A stretch of 64,000 nucleotides of DNA from Methyloversatilis sp. XJ19-49 (GTDB lineage Bacteria > Pseudomonadota > Gammaproteobacteria > Burkholderiales > Rhodocyclaceae): the NCBI RefSeq assembly GCF_024580145.1, contig NZ_JANINI010000003.1:124001-188000 (forward strand). The letters are read 5' to 3'. Under the pieces are notes generated by a model, which was given only the letters and a program-made list of their open reading frames with translations, had not been told where the DNA came from and ran no database searches. This document shows positions 55,841 to 64,000 of this stretch, in pieces (the stretch's first letter is position 1; each line of letters begins with the position of its first letter). A program made the translations under genes and the position numbers.

Positions 55841-57224
55841 GGGGATCCTGTCCGGAAGGGGCGACGAGCGCTTCGGCGATGCGCTCCATGCGCATGAAGC
55901 GCGAGCCTTTCACCAGCACCGTCGTGGTGGCATCGAGTTGCGGATGCAGCGCGGCGGCGATGGCGGCGTGATCGGTGTAGTGCAGGGCGCCCGGACCGAA
56001 GGCGGCGACCGCGTCGATACTGGCTTCACCCAGCGCATGCAGCGCATGGATGCCGTGCTCGCGCGCGTAGGCACCGGCTTCGCGATGGAAAGCCGGACCC
56101 TGATTGCCGACTTCGCCCATGTCGCCAAGTACGAGGACGCGCCGGCCGGTTGCCGTGGCGAGCACGTCGATGGCGGCGCGCACCGAATCCGGATTCGCGT
56201 TGTAACTGTCGTCGATGACCGTGCTGCCGGCCGCGCCGCGCCTGACCTGCTGGCGTCCCTTGACGCCTTCGAAGTGGTTAAGCGCCCATACCACGGCCGC
56301 CATGTCGGCACCCGCGGCGAGGCTGGCGGTGGCGGCGCAGAGCGCGTTGCGCGCGTTGTGCAGGCCGGGCACGCGCAGCATGATCTGCGCCGTGCCGAAT
56401 ACGCCGTGCAGGTCGAGCCGGTAACCGAGTCCCGTCGGCGTCGCGGTGGCGCCGACGTCGGCGTCCGGCGAAAAGCCGAAACGCAGCGTGTGGCGTCCGC
56501 TGTTCCGGCCGGCCCAGTAATCGGCGAATTCGTCATCGGCGTTGATGACCGCGACCCCATCGGCGCCGAGCGCATCGAACACGTCGCCGTTCTCGCTTGC
56601 CACTTCGGCGACGCTGTTCATGAATTCGAGGTGTTCGCGCTGGGCATTGTTCACCAGTGCGACGGTCGGCTTCGCGATGCCGGCCAGCCAGGCGATTTCG
56701 CCCGGGTGGTTCATGCCCATTTCGATCACTGCCAGCCGGTGCGTGTCGCGCAGGCCGAACAGCATCAGCGGTACGCCGATGTCGTTGTTCAGGTTGCCGC
56801 GCGTTGCCAGCACCGATCCGGTCGGCCAGCCGACGCTCAGCGCATGCGCGCGCAGGATGGCGGCAATCATTTCCTTCACGGTCGTCTTGCCGTTGCTGCC
56901 GGTGACGCCGATCAACGGCAGCGTGAAGCGGCTGCGCCAGGCGCGCGCGATGTCGCCCAGCGCGAGGCGCGTGTCGCTCACGCGGATCAGCGAGCCGCCC
57001 TCATGCGGGCAGTCGTTCGCGATCACGACTGCGGCAGCGCCTGCCGTCTGCACGTCGGCGATGAAGTCATGGGCGTCGAAGCGATCGCCGCGCAGCGCGA
57101 CGAACAGGTCTCCCGTCTTCACGGTGCGGCTGTCGGTCGAAAAGCCGCCCAGTGCGACGTCCGGCCCGATCAGTGTGCCGGCACAGGCTCGAGCCACATC
57201 CGACGCGGTCCATAGCGAAATCAT
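55830..57224 (-). CDS. murF: UDP-MurNAc-tripeptide--D-Ala-D-Ala ligase MurF
   Basis: This 464-residue ligase finishes the UDP-MurNAc-pentapeptide. The start is ATG 57224 ([16 protein letters not shown]), overlapping the murE stop as ATGA; the in-frame upstream extension is murE sequence. The P-loop is [78 protein letters not shown] and [38 protein letters not shown] are typical MurF segments. Confidence 0.96.
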   Translation of the reverse strand: MISLWTASDVARACAGTLIGPDVALGGFSTDSRTVKTGDLFVALRGDRFDAHDFIADVQTAGAAAVVIANDCPHEGGSLIRVSDTRLALGDIARAWRSRFTLPLIGVTGSNGKTTVKEMIAAILRAHALSVGWPTGSVLATRGNLNNDIGVPLMLFGLRDTHRLAVIEMGMNHPGEIAWLAGIAKPTVALVNNAQREHLEFMNSVAEVASENGDVFDALGADGVAVINADDEFADYWAGRNSGRHTLRFGFSPDADVGATATPTGLGYRLDLHGVFGTAQIMLRVPGLHNARNALCAATASLAAGADMAAVVWALNHFEGVKGRQQVRRGAAGSTVIDDSYNANPDSVRAAIDVLATATGRRVLVLGDMGEVGNQGPAFHREAGAYAREHGIHALHALGEASIDAVAAFGPGALHYTDHAAIAAALHPQLDATTTVLVKGSRFMRMERIAEALVAPSGQDPHAA

Positions 57225-58717
57225 GCGGACACTCCCCAGGCAGCCAGCGCGGCATGTGCCTGTTCGATGTCCGACCACGGCGTGCGCCGTCCGTTGCGTT
57301 CCTGATAGCTCTCGTGACCCTTTCCGGCCAGCAGCACGACATCGGCCGCGACCGCTTCGGCGACCGCCTGCCGGATCGCTTGCGCGCGGTCGGCGATGCG
57401 ATGGACGCGTCGGCCTTCGACTGTGCCGCGGGCGATGTCATCGAGGATGGCGTCCGGGTCTTCTCCGCGCGGATTGTCCGAGGTCAGCCAGACCTGATGC
57501 GCCTGTTCGCACGCCACGGTGCCCATCAGCGGTCGCTTGCCGGCATCGCGCTCACCGCCGCAACCGAAGATGCACACCAGCCTTCCGCCGCGGGCTGCGG
57601 CGACCGGCTGCAGCGCGATCAAGGCCTGTTCGAGTGCGTCCGGCGTGTGCGCGTAGTCGACCACGACCAGCGGCGCGCCCTGACCGCCAATGCCCTGCAT
57701 GCGTCCGGGGGGGGGCTTCAGGCCGGCGAGTGCGTGCGCCGCGTCATTCAGCGACACGCCGGCATGCAGCAGGCTGCCGGCCACTGCCATCAGGTTCTGC
57801 ACGTTGAAACGCCCGATCAGCGCGGTGCTGATGTGCGCCGAGTGCTGGTCCAGGCCATGCACGAGGTCGAACGACACGCCGTGCGACAGCTCCGCACCAC
57901 GCGCGCGCAGCCCGGTCGTACCCGCCGGAGGCGCGTGGTCGAAGGCGCAAGTCGTCACGTCGAGCTGCCCGGCGCACTGCTGCGCCAGCGTGCGGCCGAA
58001 GGCGTCATCGGTATTGATCACCGCGGCCTGCAGCCCGGGCTGGGCAAAAAGCGCAGCCTTGGCGTCGGCGTAGTGCTGCATGTCGTGGTGATAGTCGAGA
58101 TGGTCGCGCGTCAGATTGGTGAATACTGCGGTATGCAGTCGTACGCCATCGATGCGATGCTGGTGCAGGCCGATCGACGACACCTCCATCGCGCAGGCGG
58201 TGGCGCCGGCGCGCCGCAGGTCGGCCAGGGTCTGATGTACGCTCACCACGTCGGGCGTGGTGTTGGCGGACTCGGTCAGCCGGCCCGGCAGGCCGTTGCC
58301 CAGGGTGCCGATGACGCCGCATTCGCGACCGAGTGCATGCAGCGCCTGGGCGATCCACTGGCTGACCGAAGTCTTGCCATTGGTGCCGGTGATGCCGATC
58401 ACGTGCAGATGCGCCGACGGCTGATCAAGCAGCGCATCGGCAAGCGCGCCGGCATGGCGGTGCAGGTCGTCGATGCCGATCACGGGCACCAACGGGTTCG
58501 TGGTGGTTATGGGGGTGCTGCCGGCCTCGCACAGCACGGCGGCCGCGCCGCGATCGATCGCGGCGTCGATGAAGCGGCGGCCATCGGTGCGCTCGCCCGG
58601 CAGCGCGAAAAAGATGTCGCCGGGCGAAATATGGCGCGAGTCGGCGCGCAGTGTGCGCGGCTCGACCCCGTGCCTGGACAACTCGGCGCGAACCTGTGCG
58701 ATCACGGCCGCGCTCAC
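57221..58717 (-). CDS. murE: UDP-MurNAc-tripeptide synthetase MurE (meso-DAP type)
   Basis: This 498-residue ligase adds meso-diaminopimelate as third residue. The DAP-specific motif D-N-P-R is present in VWLTSDNPRGEDPDAILDDI, indicating a DAP-containing wall rather than lysine. [22 protein letters not shown] is the P-loop; SANTTPDVVSVHQTLADLRRAGATACAMEVSSIGLHQHRIDG and TNLTRDHLDYHHDMQHYADAKAALF are core segments. The start is GTG, in GTGA overlap with ftsI. Confidence 0.96.
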   Translation of the reverse strand: MSAAVIAQVRAELSRHGVEPRTLRADSRHISPGDIFFALPGERTDGRRFIDAAIDRGAAAVLCEAGSTPITTTNPLVPVIGIDDLHRHAGALADALLDQPSAHLHVIGITGTNGKTSVSQWIAQALHALGRECGVIGTLGNGLPGRLTESANTTPDVVSVHQTLADLRRAGATACAMEVSSIGLHQHRIDGVRLHTAVFTNLTRDHLDYHHDMQHYADAKAALFAQPGLQAAVINTDDAFGRTLAQQCAGQLDVTTCAFDHAPPAGTTGLRARGAELSHGVSFDLVHGLDQHSAHISTALIGRFNVQNLMAVAGSLLHAGVSLNDAAHALAGLKPPPGRMQGIGGQGAPLVVVDYAHTPDALEQALIALQPVAAARGGRLVCIFGCGGERDAGKRPLMGTVACEQAHQVWLTSDNPRGEDPDAILDDIARGTVEGRRVHRIADRAQAIRQAVAEAVAADVVLLAGKGHESYQERNGRRTPWSDIEQAHAALAAWGVSA

Positions 58718-60486
58718 GGGGCACCCTTCAACGGAACGCTGACACGCGCCATCTGCAGCGGCGGCATGGCTGCGTCGGGCGCCACGCCGGTTGCGCGCAA
58801 AGTGGCGTTCATGATGTCGGAGAACACCGGCGCAGCCACCTGGCCACCGTAGTGCATGCCGTTGGACGGCTCGTCGATCATCACCGCGACGATGTAGCGC
58901 GGGTCGGACACCGGCGCGAAGCCGACGAACGATGCGATGTACTTGTTCGCGTAGGTGCCGCCTTCTAGCTTGTGCGCAGTGCCGGTCTTGCCCGCGACAC
59001 GGTAGCCCGGAATCTGCGCCTTCGGTGCCGTGCCGCCCGGGCCGGCGGCCAGTTCGAGCATGCGACGCACTTCGCGCGCGGTCTGTGCCGAAAAAACCTG
59101 CAGGCCGTTGATCGGCGGCGTGTCGACGCGGGTCAGCGACAGCGGGATCAGGTCGCCGTCGCGGGCGAACACCAGATAGGCGCGCGCCATCTGCATCAGC
59201 GTTACCGACATGCCGTGACCGTAGGACATGGTGGCCTGCTCGACCGGCTTCCAGCCCGCCGGGTTGCGCAGTCGGCCGGCGGCCTCGCCCGGAAAGCCCA
59301 GCTTGAGCGGACTGCCGAAGCCGACCTGGTCATAGACGCGCCACATTTCATCCGGCGTGAACTGCGCGGCAATCTTGGCCACGCCCACGTTCGACGATTT
59401 CTGGATCACCTCGGCGACGCTCAGCACACCGTGCGGATGTGCGTCGCCGATCGCGTAGCGGCCGAAGTGCAGCTTGCCGGTGCAATCGATCGGCGTTTCG
59501 AAACTGTAGCGTCCGGCGTCCAGCGCCATGGCGGCGACGAAGGGCTTGATCGTCGAGCCCGGTTCGTAGGTGTCGGTGAAGGCGCGGTTGCGCAGCGGCG
59601 GGCCGGACAGCTGGGTGCGGTTGTTCGGGTTGTAGGTCGGCCAGTTGGCCAGCGCCAGCACCTCGCCGGTACGCGAGTCGAGTACCACGGCGCTGCCGGC
59701 CCGTGCCTTGTGTTCGGCCACCGCCTGCTTCAGGCGGCTGTGGGCGAGAAACTGCAACCGGGTGTCGATGGACAGGCGCACGTCGCCCCCGTCGCGCGGC
59801 GGCTTGAGCGTTTCGACGTCCTCGACGACGTTGCGGCGCGCGTCGGTGATGACTCGGCGCGAGCCCTCCTGCCCGGTCAGCGGACGGTTCATTGCCAGTT
59901 CGATGCCTTCGAGACCCTTGTCGTCCATGCCGGTGAAGCCGACGACGTGCGCGCTGACCTCGCCATGCGGGTAGTAGCGGCGGTACTCCGGCTCGGCACG
60001 GATACCCGGCAGCTTCAGGGCGAGGATGCGCTCGGCGACGTCGGGCGCGACCTGACGCTTCAGGTAGCCGCGACCGCGCTGCTCGGGAATCTTGCGCGCG
60101 ACCTCGCGATGGTCCATGTCGAGCAGGTCGGCCAACTGGCGGATCTGTGCGGCCGACAGCTTTTCCGCACCGATGTCGCGCGGATTCGCCCTGGCCTTTG
60201 CTTCGGTGCGGCTCGGACGCGCCTCGGCGACGATCGCCGACACCTGGGTGCTCATCGCCAGCACCTGTTCATTGCGGTCGAGCACACGGCCGCGCGACGC
60301 CGGCGTCGGCAGTACCTTCGAGAAGCGTTCCTCGCCCTTGCGCTGGTAGAAGTCATTGTCGATCGCCTGCAGCCAGAAGGCGCGCACGAACAGACCGCCG
60401 AACAGCACCATCATGACGATGAGCATGGCGCGCGCACGCCAGGCCGGCAGCAGTTCGGCCAGCAGCGGGTTGTGTGCGAGCTTCAT
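58714..60486 (-). CDS. ftsI: Septal transpeptidase FtsI (PBP3)
   Basis: This 590-residue class B PBP cross-links septal murein. A cytoplasmic tail and one span (ARAMLIVMMVLFGGLFVRAFWLQAI) precede the pedestal (SRGRVLDRNEQVLAMSTQVSAIVAEARPS). The transpeptidase motifs are YEPGSTIKPFVAAMAL (S-T-I-K), KSSNVGVAKIA (S-S-N) and VAGKTGTAHKLEGG (K-T-G-T). The start ATG 60486 overlaps the ftsL stop. Upstream in-frame residues are ftsL sequence. Length is as in E. coli. Confidence 0.96.
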   Translation of the reverse strand: MKLAHNPLLAELLPAWRARAMLIVMMVLFGGLFVRAFWLQAIDNDFYQRKGEERFSKVLPTPASRGRVLDRNEQVLAMSTQVSAIVAEARPSRTEAKARANPRDIGAEKLSAAQIRQLADLLDMDHREVARKIPEQRGRGYLKRQVAPDVAERILALKLPGIRAEPEYRRYYPHGEVSAHVVGFTGMDDKGLEGIELAMNRPLTGQEGSRRVITDARRNVVEDVETLKPPRDGGDVRLSIDTRLQFLAHSRLKQAVAEHKARAGSAVVLDSRTGEVLALANWPTYNPNNRTQLSGPPLRNRAFTDTYEPGSTIKPFVAAMALDAGRYSFETPIDCTGKLHFGRYAIGDAHPHGVLSVAEVIQKSSNVGVAKIAAQFTPDEMWRVYDQVGFGSPLKLGFPGEAAGRLRNPAGWKPVEQATMSYGHGMSVTLMQMARAYLVFARDGDLIPLSLTRVDTPPINGLQVFSAQTAREVRRMLELAAGPGGTAPKAQIPGYRVAGKTGTAHKLEGGTYANKYIASFVGFAPVSDPRYIVAVMIDEPSNGMHYGGQVAAPVFSDIMNATLRATGVAPDAAMPPLQMARVSVPLKGAP

Positions 60487-60758
60487 TGCACGGCCTCCGG
60501 GCTGTCGAGCACGATGACCTGATTGCGGGCGGGTGCATGCATCTTCAGCTTTGTTTCGGCGAGATCGGAAATCCGCGCATGAGCAGCCAGCGTGCCCTGT
60601 TCGATCTGCAGTTGCCCCCACTCGGTTTCCAGCATGCGCATGCGCTGGTGTTCGCGTTCGAGCTGCGTGTGCAGGCTGCGCGAGCGATGTTGCGCGGACA
60701 CCAGTGAAATGGCGCTGGCAAGCAGCAGCAGGATCAGAACGACATGAAGGCGCAGCAT
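60483..60758 (-). CDS. ftsL: Divisome protein FtsL
   Basis: This 91-residue bitopic protein starts at ATG 60758 with one membrane span (LRLHVVLILLLLASAISLVSA) and a periplasmic coiled coil (HRSRSLHTQLEREHQRMRMLETEWGQLQIEQGTLAAHARISDLAETKLKMHAP). FtsL joins FtsB and FtsQ and activates FtsWI. It begins 1 nt after rsmH and overlaps ftsI by 4 nt. The A-x-x-K-L-x-M-x-x-P end is typical of the family. Confidence 0.93.
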   Translation of the reverse strand: MLRLHVVLILLLLASAISLVSAQHRSRSLHTQLEREHQRMRMLETEWGQLQIEQGTLAAHARISDLAETKLKMHAPARNQVIVLDSPEAVQ

Positions 60759-60759
60759 G

Positions 60760-61674
60760 TCAGGCCACCTTCTCGGCCACGCGCAGCGTGGCACTGCGCG
60801 CGCGCGGGTTGGCCGCCACTTCTTCGCTGCCGGCGCGGATGCGTGCGATCAGGGTCATCGTCGGCCGGGGCAGCTGGTCGGCGCGCAGCGGCAGGCCGCG
60901 CGGGGGCTGCGGCGGATTGGCCTGATCGGCCATGAAGCGCTTGACGATGCGGTCTTCCAGCGAATGGAAGCAGATCACCGCCAGCCGACCGGCGGGCTTC
61001 AGCACAGCCAGCGCCTGCGGCAGCACTAGCGAAAGCTCTTCAAGCTCCTTATTGATGAAAATCCGTAGAGCTTGAAAGCTCCGCGTCGCCGGATGCTGGC
61101 CCGCCTCCCGCGTACGGACAGCGGACGCCACGATCTGGGCAAGCTGGTTTGTGGTGTCGACAGGCCGCTCGCTCCGAGCAGCAACAATCGCCTTTGCAAT
61201 CGCTGAAGCAAACCGTTCTTCGCCATAGTCCCTGATGACCTCCCTGATGTCTGCTTCGTCTGCCCGCGCCAACCACTGCGCCACTGTTTCGCCCCGGCTG
61301 GTGTCCATACGCATGTCCAGCGGTGCGTCCTGCCTGAAACTCATGCCCCGTTCCGCGTCGTCGAGCTGCGGTGACGACACGCCGATGTCCAGCAGCACGC
61401 CGTCGACCGCAGTCACGTCGAGCTCGTCCAGCACGTCGGCCAGTTCGGCGAAGCGCGCATGCACCAGCGTGAAGCGTTCATCGGTAATGGCTTGCCCGGC
61501 TGCGATGGCGCTCGGGTCGCGATCAAGCGCGATCAGCCGGCCGTTCGCGCCCAGCCGGGCGAGCAGCCCGCGGCTGTGGCCGCCACGACCGAAGGTGCCG
61601 TCGACGTAGACGCCGTCGGGGCGCACCGCCAGCGCATCGAGTGCTTCGGTGAGCAGTACCGGGATGTGCGCCAT
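60760..61674 (-). CDS. rsmH: RsmH (MraW), 16S rRNA C1402 N4-methyltransferase
   Basis: This 304-residue SAM methyltransferase modifies the base of the same nucleotide, C1402, whose ribose RsmI modifies; rsmI is in this window too. Motifs: [91 protein letters not shown], and [55 protein letters not shown]. Coordinates 61020-61330 are visibly less GC-rich than the rest of the gene. Start ATG 61674 is next to the mraZ stop. Confidence 0.95.
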   Translation of the reverse strand: MAHIPVLLTEALDALAVRPDGVYVDGTFGRGGHSRGLLARLGANGRLIALDRDPSAIAAGQAITDERFTLVHARFAELADVLDELDVTAVDGVLLDIGVSSPQLDDAERGMSFRQDAPLDMRMDTSRGETVAQWLARADEADIREVIRDYGEERFASAIAKAIVAARSERPVDTTNQLAQIVASAVRTREAGQHPATRSFQALRIFINKELEELSLVLPQALAVLKPAGRLAVICFHSLEDRIVKRFMADQANPPQPPRGLPLRADQLPRPTMTLIARIRAGSEEVAANPRARSATLRVAEKVA

Positions 61675-61675
61675 G

Positions 61676-62128
61676 TCAGAACCTGAAGTTGCCGACGACG
61701 TCGGGTGGCAGTTCCGCCGCCTGTTCGCGCTCGTCGCGTGCCCGGGACTCTTCGTTCCAGCGCGCCTCATCCCAGATTTCGAAGCGGTTGCCGCGGCCCA
61801 CCAGCATCACGCTCTTGTTCAGGCCGACACGTTCGCGCAGGTCGCTGCACAGCAGAAGCCGGCCGGCGCGATCGATGGTTTCGTTGCGCGCATTGGCGGT
61901 GAAGCTGCGTTTGAAATCGTCACTGGCCTGGTCGAGATCGGGCATGACTTCGAGCCGGCTCATCAGCGCCAGGAATTCAGGCTCGGGATAGAGCAGTACG
62001 AAGTCCCGGGTACGCGCCGTCATCACGACCTCGCCGCCGCACAGATCCAACAGCTTCTTGCGCGGACGAGCGGGGACAACAAGCCGGTGCTTGTCGTCCA
62101 TCGTGAGCCGGGTTGTCCCGTAGAACAT
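61676..62128 (-). CDS. mraZ: MraZ, transcriptional regulator of the dcw cluster
   Basis: This 150-residue AbrB-like regulator forms a ring and represses its own dcw promoter. The two repeats are recognisable: [27 protein letters not shown], and the second copy [50 protein letters not shown]. It is the first protein gene of the cluster. Its probable binding repeats lie 95-130 nt upstream. The extended C-terminus after E-E-S-R-A-R-D is short and acidic. Confidence 0.94.
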   Translation of the reverse strand: MFYGTTRLTMDDKHRLVVPARPRKKLLDLCGGEVVMTARTRDFVLLYPEPEFLALMSRLEVMPDLDQASDDFKRSFTANARNETIDRAGRLLLCSDLRERVGLNKSVMLVGRGNRFEIWDEARWNEESRARDEREQAAELPPDVVGNFRF

Positions 62129-62222
62129 TCGTATGCCCGAGAAAGTGAATCGAATACTGTGGATATATACAGCTGATTGCAGGATGGTTCGGAAATGCAG
62201 CCTGGCCGGCGATTCACCGTAT

Positions 62223-62260
62223 TCCCACTTTCAATCCACTATATATCCAATATTGCTCCA
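62223..62260 (-). promoter_or_regulatory. MraZ box: four TGG repeats at 11-bp spacing
   Basis: On the minus strand TGGAG, TGGAT, TGGAT and TGGGA start at 62260, 62249, 62238 and 62227, exactly 11 bp apart. Direct GTGG-type repeats at one helical turn upstream of mraZ are the known MraZ operator. Confidence 0.7.
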
Positions 62261-62328
62261 CTTTAGCTTTCGACTGCGCCAGGGTCAATAGACGGATGTA
62301 AGCAAAACTGTTGTCGCAACAATGACTT

Positions 62329-62347
62329 AGCGTGAATTTTTCACGCT
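62329..62347. other. Small hairpin in the rnpB-mraZ spacer
   Basis: AGCGTGAA and TTCACGCT form an 8-bp stem with a TTT loop. No T run follows on the minus strand. The surrounding 62129-62584 is AT-rich and gene-free, holding the MraZ box and presumably the dcw promoter. Confidence 0.4.
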
Positions 62348-62584
62348 GTTTCAGGTAAAAACCTTTTGTTTTTAATGGGATAGAAAATGAATTGAATGTG
62401 CTTGGTGAGAAGCTGCGTGCAGGCCAGACTGCGGTGGGGCGAAGTGGGGCGGAAGTGGAGCGGAATGCCGCGCCAGCCGATGCAAACCGGTGTGGGGAAC
62501 AGCAGGGGCCGGGCAGGGAATCGAGCGGATGGAGGCGAGTGGAATGCGGGGGGGGGGCAAAAAGGGGAATTGCGCCGGGAGGGA

Positions 62585-62990
62585 GTGGAAGTCCGCCTGT
62601 AAGCCGGGTTCTGTTGTGCGCGAACGCACTGGCAACCATTCATCTGGGCGACGTGTTGCCACGTCGCTCGAGCAGCCTACCCGGAAGCGACGCGAGCCGC
62701 GTCATCGCTTCCCTATTTGGCCTTGCCCCGGATGGGGTTTTGCGTGCCGTGCACGTTGCCGCGCACGCGGTGGGCTCTTACCCGGCGTTGCCGCCCGCCC
62801 GCAGGCGCACCATTTCAACCTTGCCTGATCCTTGCGGCCATCGGCGGTATGTTTTCTGTTCCACTTTCCGTCGCCTTGGGCCGCGCTTTCGCGCGGCTTG
62901 CTGCGCCCGGCCGTTAGCCGGCATCCTGCTCTGCGGGGCCCGGACTTTCCTCCGCGCTTGCGCGCCGCGGTTGCCCGGCGGACTTCCGGC
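62585..62990 (-). ncRNA. rnpB: RNase P RNA (type A)
   Basis: On the minus strand the 5' end reads GGAAGTCCGCC and the 3' end GGCGGACTTCC, pairing as helix P1. The universal GAGGAAAGTCCGGGC lies about 45 nt after the start, and ACAGAACCCGGCTTACAGG lies at the 3' end. The length of about 400 nt fits bacterial type A. RNase P RNA is the catalytic part that matures tRNA 5' ends. The position just upstream of mraZ is common in betaproteobacteria. Exact ends are estimated from P1. Confidence 0.93.
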
Positions 62991-63109
62991 ATGGATTCTA
63001 CCCGTTCGTCGGTGTGCCGCCCGAAACATCGTCTGCGGCACTCAAGAACCCGCGTCGCCGGCCGTTCAGAGGGGTCAGAACGTCTGCCTTGAAGGCCTTT
63101 TTCCCGCTC

Positions 63110-64000
63110 ATGAACCTGTCGCTGCAGTCTGCCCGACATCTTGCCCGTCACTGGCTGGCGTACTTGCTGGCCGCGCTGGTGATCGGTCTGCTGGTGGCCG
63201 AACTGGCCGGTGCGACCGGACTGGCGGGCGCGGGTCGCCTGTCCCGCCTCGGTCTGGCGCCGCTGCTGGTACCTGTGCTGATCGTCTGTCTGGTGCTCTG
63301 GGCGGTCGGTGTGCGGCTTGATGCCGCGCGACAGGAACTTGAACAGCTGCACGTCGAACTGGAGCGGGCGCACACGCTCGGCCGCACCGGCAACTGGTCA
63401 TACGCGCACGGTGTGTTCGAATGGTCGGGCCGCGCGCGGCGGATACTTGGCATCGACGGCGCTGCGCTGGCGTCCTTCGAACAGCTTCTCGCCCATGTCG
63501 CGGCAGACGATCGTCTGCCGCTCGAACGTGCCTGGCGTGCTGCGCAGGCCGGAGCGCATTACCGCACCGAGTTCTGCGTCAGCCACCCGGACGGCGAACG
63601 GCGCGTGCTGTTCGAAGGTCGTGTCGAGTCCGCCGGCGCGGCGTCAGCAGGGGGTTACGGCACCGATGCGCCGGTGCTGGCCGGCATCGTGCAGGACATG
63701 ACCGACCGCTGGCGCATGGAGCGCGAGCTGCACCGCGCGATGCGCTATCAGCGCGCGCTGCTCGACAATTTTCCGTTCATGGTGTGGCTGAAGGATCGCG
63801 ACCTGCGTTTTCTGGCGGTCAACAAGCCGCTCGCACTCGCCGGCGGGTTGAACGATCCCGACGAAGCCTGTGGCCTGCAGGATCATGACCTGTGGCCGAC
63901 TGACTGCGCCGACGCCTACCGGGCCGACGATATCGAAGTACTGAACAGTCGCCTGCCGCGCTGCTCGGAGTCCTTCGTCGCATCCGGTACGGGATCGATC
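63110..64000 (+). CDS. PAS-domain membrane sensor, truncated by the window end
   Basis: From ATG 63110 the frame is open to the right edge (297 codons). The N-terminus has two spans (WLAYLLAALVIGLLVAELAGA and LAPLLVPVLIVCLVLWAVGV), a short coiled coil (LDAARQELEQLHVELERAHTLG), and then a PAS domain: GNWSYAHGVFEWSGRARRILGI, H-V-A-A-D-D-R, a PAC-like VLAGIVQDMTDRWRMERELHRA. A second PAS starts at QRALLDNFPFMVWLKDRDLRFLAVNK. The output domain (kinase or cyclic-di-GMP) lies outside the window. The gene is divergent from rnpB, 119 bp away. Confidence 0.85.
   Translation, partial: MNLSLQSARHLARHWLAYLLAALVIGLLVAELAGATGLAGAGRLSRLGLAPLLVPVLIVCLVLWAVGVRLDAARQELEQLHVELERAHTLGRTGNWSYAHGVFEWSGRARRILGIDGAALASFEQLLAHVAADDRLPLERAWRAAQAGAHYRTEFCVSHPDGERRVLFEGRVESAGAASAGGYGTDAPVLAGIVQDMTDRWRMERELHRAMRYQRALLDNFPFMVWLKDRDLRFLAVNKPLALAGGLNDPDEACGLQDHDLWPTDCADAYRADDIEVLNSRLPRCSESFVASGTGSI

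Overview
The window is a GC-rich chromosomal segment of a betaproteobacterium. The evidence is gene order: coaE-zapD-yacG, the long overlapping dcw cell-division/murein cluster with rnpB just upstream of mraZ, lpxC then secA after ftsZ, and the kdsD-kdsC-lptC-lptA run. An orphan pqqA and a bchE-bchJ pair with PpsR/CrtJ-type operator repeats point towards a methylotrophic and/or (ex-)phototrophic member of the Rhodocyclales or Burkholderiales. The genus cannot be decided from the sequence alone.

Layout. 1-1.3 kb: end of coaE, then zapD and yacG. 1.6-8.1 kb: a TonB-like protein, a secreted ankyrin protein, a SulP transporter overlapping an MBL-fold sulfur-type hydrolase, a 24-residue PqqA precursor with its own terminator, matB and a Cys-rich CWC protein. 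8.1-12.9 kb: the LPS/Kdo operon (lptA, lptC, kdsC, kdsD) divergent from a Kef-type antiporter. 12.9-17.3 kb: a lone prepilin, an orphan histidine kinase behind a perfect-centre dyad, a peroxiredoxin read in frame into a DUF1499 protein that has its own ribosome site and signal peptide, and a secreted DsrE protein. 17.5-19.9 kb: bchJ and bchE behind two TGT-N12-ACA sites. 19.9-23.3 kb: an accessory patch of small membrane proteins, a lipoprotein remnant, a frameshifted lipoprotein and a toxin-antitoxin pair whose toxin is frameshifted. 23.3-39.9 kb: a SNF2/SWIM helicase, an ECF sigma/anti-sigma pair, crcB, hrpA, an NTF2-like protein, a yraN-HIRAN-gmhA/diaA-dolP set divergent from rsmI, pyrC, a lipoprotein and a DUF3025 protein. 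39.9-62.1 kb: secA, an M23 peptidase divergent from a DUF721 gene, a small membrane protein, lpxC, and the complete dcw cluster read on the minus strand from mraZ to ftsZ. 62.6-63 kb: RNase P RNA. 63.1 kb to the end: a truncated PAS sensor.

The dcw genes form one tightly overlapping unit, mostly with 4-nt ATGA or GTGA overlaps. Its likely control points are an MraZ operator of four TGG repeats at exact 11-bp spacing and a large AT-rich dyad between ftsA and ftsZ. Two families of short repeats fill the larger gene-free gaps. One is a REPIN-like inverted pair with arms GTGGGAGCGG...CCGCGAT, in places preceded by 15-16 bp tandem copies of half an arm. The other is a GTAGGTTGGGG...GCGATGCCCAAC element between crcB and hrpA, present in two subtypes.
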